The notes under the pieces are model-generated. The model had not been told where the DNA came from, made no database searches, and saw nothing but the letters and a program-made list of their open reading frames with translations. A stretch of 28,078 bases of DNA from Pseudomonadota bacterium (lineage in GTDB: Bacteria; Pseudomonadota; Alphaproteobacteria; Caulobacterales; Caulobacteraceae), in assembly GCA_023386645.1 (NCBI GenBank), contig JAEWJI010000024.1, forward strand, positions 1 through 28,078. Reading direction: 5' to 3'. Of the stretch, positions 25,347-28,078 are shown in pieces (positions within the stretch are counted from its first letter, which is position 1; every line of letters starts with the position of its first letter). The position numbers and the translations under genes were made by a program.

Positions 25347-25736
25347 ATGAGCGAGCTTCAGACCGCGACACGTCCGCGTCGGCCGCGCCCCCAGATCCTG
25401 ACCCTGACGGACGCCGCCGCCTCGCGGGTGCGCGAGCTTTGCGAGACCCAGGGCCACAAGGGTCTGCGCGTCGGGATCAAGAACGGCGGCTGCGCGGGAC
25501 AGGAATACACCTTCGCCTTCGCCGACGAGATCGGGATGCTGGACGAGGTTGTGACCGACAAGGGCGCGACCGTGGTGGTCGATCCAAAGGCCATCCTATT
25601 CCTGATCGGCACCGAGATCGACTTCGAGACGACGAAGCTGGCGTCGAAGTTCGTGTTCCGGAACCCGAACCAGACGGACGCGTGCGGGTGTGGTGAGAGC
25701 GTCACGATCGTGCCTGCCGGGAACCCTCTCCCCTAG
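25347..25736 (+). CDS. sufA: A-type iron-sulfur carrier SufA (HesB/IscA family)
   Basis: A 129-residue carrier that accepts iron-sulfur clusters and delivers them to apoproteins. The three ligand cysteines are C49 (NGGCAGQEY), C113 and C115 (ACGCGES). A basic, proline-rich N-terminus of about 17 residues precedes the domain. GAGGAG lies a few bases before the ATG, and the gap from the previous stop is 10 nt. The last four codons and the stop (NPLP, TAG) come from the palindromic repeat that begins at 25724, so the C-terminus has been rewritten by that element. This is the last gene of the operon. Confidence 0.96.
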   Translation: MSELQTATRPRRPRPQILTLTDAAASRVRELCETQGHKGLRVGIKNGGCAGQEYTFAFADEIGMLDEVVTDKGATVVVDPKAILFLIGTEIDFETTKLASKFVFRNPNQTDACGCGESVTIVPAGNPLP

Positions 25737-25890
25737 GGAGAGGGCTTGAGGCTCGCAGAGCGTAGCGATGCGCCTTAGCCGAAAGGGTGAGGGGTCCGAT
25801 GCGAAACGCTTCGCCGCTTAACCCCTCACCCTTTCGCGTTTTCAATCGCCGCGCCCTTGGACGCTCAAGCCCTCTCCCGCTGGGAGAGGG
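25724..25890. repeat. Composite nested palindrome between sufA and plsC
   Basis: The 167-bp element is an inverted repeat with smaller palindromes inside. Each end is a hairpin: CCCTCTCCC, CTA, GGGAGAGGG (25724-25744) and CCCTCTCCC, GCT, GGGAGAGGG (25870-25890). The ends are complementary to one another through GGGAGAGGGCTTGAG (25736-25750) and CTCAAGCCCTCTCCC (25864-25878). A 16-bp perfect inner stem joins 25780-25795 (CGAAAGGGTGAGGGGT) with 25821-25836, and its loop contains GCGAA/TTCGC. It looks like a mobile MITE- or REP-like repeat. It sits between convergent genes and can terminate both. No direct flanking duplication is obvious. Confidence 0.85.
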
Positions 25891-26656
25891 ATGAAGCACG
25901 CTTCACCTCGTCCGGCGCCAGCACTCTCACCGCCGGCGTGACAGGCTGACCGCTGCCTTCGGCCACCAGTTCAGCGGTCTTGCCCTCGATCACCGCCTCC
26001 AGCCGCTCCAGGAACTCCGCCTTCTCCAAGCCTGTCGGGATGGGATCCAGAAACTCCAGCGTCGCCGTGCCAGGGTGCTTCACGAAGCTCTCCCCCGGCC
26101 AGAACAGCCCCAGATTGGTCGCCAGCGGCACGACCGGCATGTCGAAATCGCGGTACATGTGCCAGACGCCCGAGCGATAGCGGAACTTCTCGCCGACCTT
26201 GGCCAGGTTGCCCTCGGGATAGATCAGGATGCGCCGGCCCTCGGCGTGGGCGTCGGCGGCGCGGGTCTTGAGCGCCTCGCGGGCTTCGCGGCCGCCGCAG
26301 TTGTTGACCACTATGGCGCCGAGCTTGGCCAGCACGGTCGACAGCAGCGGGAACTTCTCCAGGTGGTCTCCCGTGACGAAAGCCAGGTCCTCGAACCGGT
26401 CATAGACCGAGAAGCCGTCGCCCCAGCTCTGGTGCTTGGCGGCGATGATGAAGGCGCCGGTCGGCAGGCGTTCCTCGCCGCGATACTGGATCCGGATCCC
26501 CGCCAGCACCCGCATCGCCTGGACCATGCGGCGGACGTAGCGGCGGATGATCCATCCCGTGGCGCCACGACCCGGCATGAGGGCGGCGACCACGGCCGCC
26601 AGGGTGTAGGCGATCGACAGGACCCAGTAGGCGGCGTTGAAGGCGAGGCTGCGCAT
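25865..26656 (-). CDS. plsC: 1-acyl-sn-glycerol-3-phosphate acyltransferase (PlsC family)
   Basis: A 263-residue membrane-bound acyltransferase that makes phosphatidic acid or acylates a related lipid. One or two N-terminal hydrophobic stretches (about residues 6-27) precede the catalytic motif H75-Q-S-W-G-D80 (HX4D) and the substrate block YPEGN at residues 146-150, where many PlsC proteins have PEGT. SGVWHMYRDFDMPVVPLATNLGLFW completes the family pattern. The last residues, SLSQRERA, are encoded by the palindromic repeat, so the original C-terminus has been replaced or extended. It starts 32 nt after the diguanylate cyclase gene and may share its transcript. Acyl acceptor specificity is not certain. 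Confidence 0.88.
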   Translation of the reverse strand: MRSLAFNAAYWVLSIAYTLAAVVAALMPGRGATGWIIRRYVRRMVQAMRVLAGIRIQYRGEERLPTGAFIIAAKHQSWGDGFSVYDRFEDLAFVTGDHLEKFPLLSTVLAKLGAIVVNNCGGREAREALKTRAADAHAEGRRILIYPEGNLAKVGEKFRYRSGVWHMYRDFDMPVVPLATNLGLFWPGESFVKHPGTATLEFLDPIPTGLEKAEFLERLEAVIEGKTAELVAEGSGQPVTPAVRVLAPDEVKRASSLSQRERA

Positions 26657-26688
26657 CGCCGGTTTATGGCACGGCTTCGCCTCTTGCG

Positions 26689-27744
26689 TCAGGCGGCGTG
26701 CTCGAGCTCCGCGGCCGCGGTGACGCGGTTCCGGCCACCGCGCTTGGAGGCGTAAAGCGCGCTGTCGGCGCGTTCGAGCAAGCTGGAGGCGGTGTCGCCG
26801 GCGCGCATCTGGGCGTAGCCGGCCGAGATGGTCACGGCCCCCAGGTCGTCCTCTGTGGACCGGCGGCGCAGGGAGCGAGAGCCGATCTCCTTGCGGATGG
26901 CGTTCAGCGTCGCGTCGACGGCGGCCGCCTTCTCGCCCGGGAAGATGATGGCGAACTCCTCGCCGCCATAGCGGGCCGCGGTGCGGGGCGGACCGCAGAC
27001 CCGGCCCAGCACGCTGGCGACGTAGCGGAGCACCTGGTCGCCGGTCTGGTGGCCCCAGGTGTCGTTGAACCGCTTGAAGTGGTCGATGTCGAGCACGGCC
27101 AGGGTCAGCGGCTCGCGCGACCCAGCGGCCTCGGCGCAGGCGCGTTCCAGCGTCTCGTCGAAGGCCTTGCGGTTGGCGAGATTGGTCAGGGCGTCGGTCA
27201 TCGCGTCGCGGCGCACCTGCTCCAGGTGCTCACGCAGGCGCGCGACCTCGCGCGTCGAGGTTTCGAGCTTCTTCTCAAGGGTGGCGTTCTCGGCCTGGAC
27301 GCGGCGGGTGGCGCTGGTCAGGCCGGTGACCAGGGTCTTGAGCCCCCCTGCGCCCTCGACCCGCTCGATGCTGGCCGAGGCGTCGGCCAGGGTCTCGCCA
27401 TAGGCGGCCTGGCTACGATGGGCCTTGGCGATGGCTTCGGACACGCTGTTCAGTTCGCGGTCCAGCACGGCGCCGGCGTCGCGGATCTCTTCCGACAGAC
27501 GGCCGCGCGGCAGGTACTCGGCGGCCAGCATCTCGGCGGTCGCCTCGGTGAAAGGCTCGCCGGCCGCCAGCATGCGGCGGATTTCGCGGCCCAGCGGGCC
27601 TTCGGGATCGCCGAGGTGGTGCAGCCAGAGTTCGAAGTTCAGCGGCGTCGGCCAGACGCCATGACGCTGCATCTCGCTGATCGCCTGCTGTGCGAGCGCA
27701 TAGGCCTCAGGGCCCCGTAGCTTGCCTTGCACCTCAGTCGTCAT
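26689..27744 (-). CDS. dgcB: Diguanylate cyclase (GGDEF), coiled-coil type, DgcB-like
   Basis: A 351-residue cytoplasmic protein. The N-terminal domain (about residues 8-90, GPEAYALAQQAISEMQRHGVWPTPLNFELWLHHL) is conserved in alphaproteobacterial cyclases; a coiled coil follows (about 90-190, heptad-rich SATRRVQAENATLEKKLETS), then the GGDEF domain. The active site G260-G-E-E-F264 is intact, with DIDHFKRFND upstream, so it should make cyclic-di-GMP. The inhibitory RxxD I-site, expected at residues 251-254, reads GPPR and is lost. I chose ATG 27744 because GGGGGAAG lies just upstream. The layout matches Caulobacter DgcB, which acts in surface attachment; orthology is inferred from architecture. 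plsC lies 32 nt downstream. Confidence 0.88.
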   Translation of the reverse strand: MTTEVQGKLRGPEAYALAQQAISEMQRHGVWPTPLNFELWLHHLGDPEGPLGREIRRMLAAGEPFTEATAEMLAAEYLPRGRLSEEIRDAGAVLDRELNSVSEAIAKAHRSQAAYGETLADASASIERVEGAGGLKTLVTGLTSATRRVQAENATLEKKLETSTREVARLREHLEQVRRDAMTDALTNLANRKAFDETLERACAEAAGSREPLTLAVLDIDHFKRFNDTWGHQTGDQVLRYVASVLGRVCGPPRTAARYGGEEFAIIFPGEKAAAVDATLNAIRKEIGSRSLRRRSTEDDLGAVTISAGYAQMRAGDTASSLLERADSALYASKRGGRNRVTAAAELEHAA

Positions 27745-27830
27745 TCTGACTTCCCCCAACCCCCGAGCGGGCGCGCCGTTCAGGCGTTCGCGAGCGGAGG
27801 CTAGGGCCGAAGCGTAACGCTGCGGTTAAG

Positions 27831-28078
27831 TCAGCCGGAAACCTTCACCGGACGACGCAGGAAGGCCGGGATGTCGGCCCCGAACCCGACGCCCTCGCGA
27901 ACCGGTTCGGCCCGTCCGCCACGACGTTCGGACTGACGCAGGCGCGGCTCGGCCGTGGGGCGCGTCGCCTTCTGCTCGACGGCGGCGGCCGGTTCGGCCG
28001 GAGCCTGAGCGGGGGCGGCCACGGCTTGCGGCTGGGCGGCCGGAGCGGTCTCGTGCGGCGTCTGGCGCTGGCGACGAC
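27831..28078 (-). CDS. ftsZ: Cell-division protein FtsZ, C-terminal fragment (gene continues beyond window)
   Basis: The reading frame is open from the right edge to its stop at 27831, giving about 81 visible residues. These are a Pro/Ala/Gln-rich disordered linker ending in GADIPAFLRRPVKVSG. The IPAFLRR core is the conserved C-terminal peptide by which FtsZ binds FtsA, ZipA-like and other membrane partners. The GTPase domain lies outside the window. Six residues (PVKVSG) follow the peptide, where many FtsZ proteins end within two to four. Any start shown inside this piece is an artefact of truncation. Confidence 0.85.
   Translation of the reverse strand, partial: RRQRQTPHETAPAAQPQAVAAPAQAPAEPAAAVEQKATRPTAEPRLRQSERRGGRAEPVREGVGFGADIPAFLRRPVKVSG

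Noticed and set aside
25724..25890. The palindromic region as a CRISPR array
   Set aside because: There are only two terminal hairpins in inverted orientation with no regular direct repeats or spacers.

Overview
This GC-rich, gene-dense window looks like a chromosomal segment of a Caulobacteraceae alphaproteobacterium, most likely Brevundimonas or a close relative. The grounds are an RNase E with a very acidic, Arg-rich tail ending in GWWRR (the Caulobacter PNPase-docking motif), a bactofilin next to an M23 peptidase, the order iscR - cysteine desulfurase - sufBCDS - sufT - sufA, a coiled-coil GGDEF protein of DgcB type, and an FtsZ tail. Species assignment is inference. I saw no insertion sequence, prophage, CRISPR array, tRNA or rRNA; nearly everything is core chromosome.

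Layout. 1-270: intergenic with hairpins. 271-5277 (minus): rne, then an M48/TPR protease and a DsbA-like thiol oxidoreductase. 5278-5724: divergent, highly structured region holding the rne leader. 5725-11419 (plus): N-acetylmuramoyl-L-alanine amidase, a DEDDh exonuclease, PBP1A, and prfB, which is split by a +1 programmed frameshift and so shows no single open frame. 11462-15089 (minus): tyrS-bcp, and M23 peptidase-bactofilin. 15300-17988 (plus): a translationally coupled trio (DOMON-like protein, DUF1343/NamZ-like protein, DMT exporter) closed by a strong bidirectional terminator. 18049-18699 (minus): an alpha/beta hydrolase-fold protein lacking the nucleophile serine. 18856-25736 (plus): an eight-gene iron-sulfur assembly operon. 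25724-25890: a nested palindromic repeat that supplies the ends of both flanking genes. 25865-28078 (minus): ftsZ 3' end, a diguanylate cyclase, and a PlsC-type acyltransferase.

Themes. Envelope growth and division recur (amidase, PBP1A, M23 peptidase with bactofilin, ftsZ, M48 protease, DUF1343). The iron-sulfur operon is complete apart from a SufE/SufU-type sulfur acceptor, and carries two distinct cysteine desulfurases. The least explained material is the DOMON-like/DUF1343/DMT trio, which may form a cell-wall-sugar handling unit, followed by the structured rne leader and the composite palindrome at 25.7-25.9 kb. Several family members lack a canonical residue: the hydrolase nucleophile, the Bcp resolving Cys, the GGDEF I-site, and the DUF1343 Glu.
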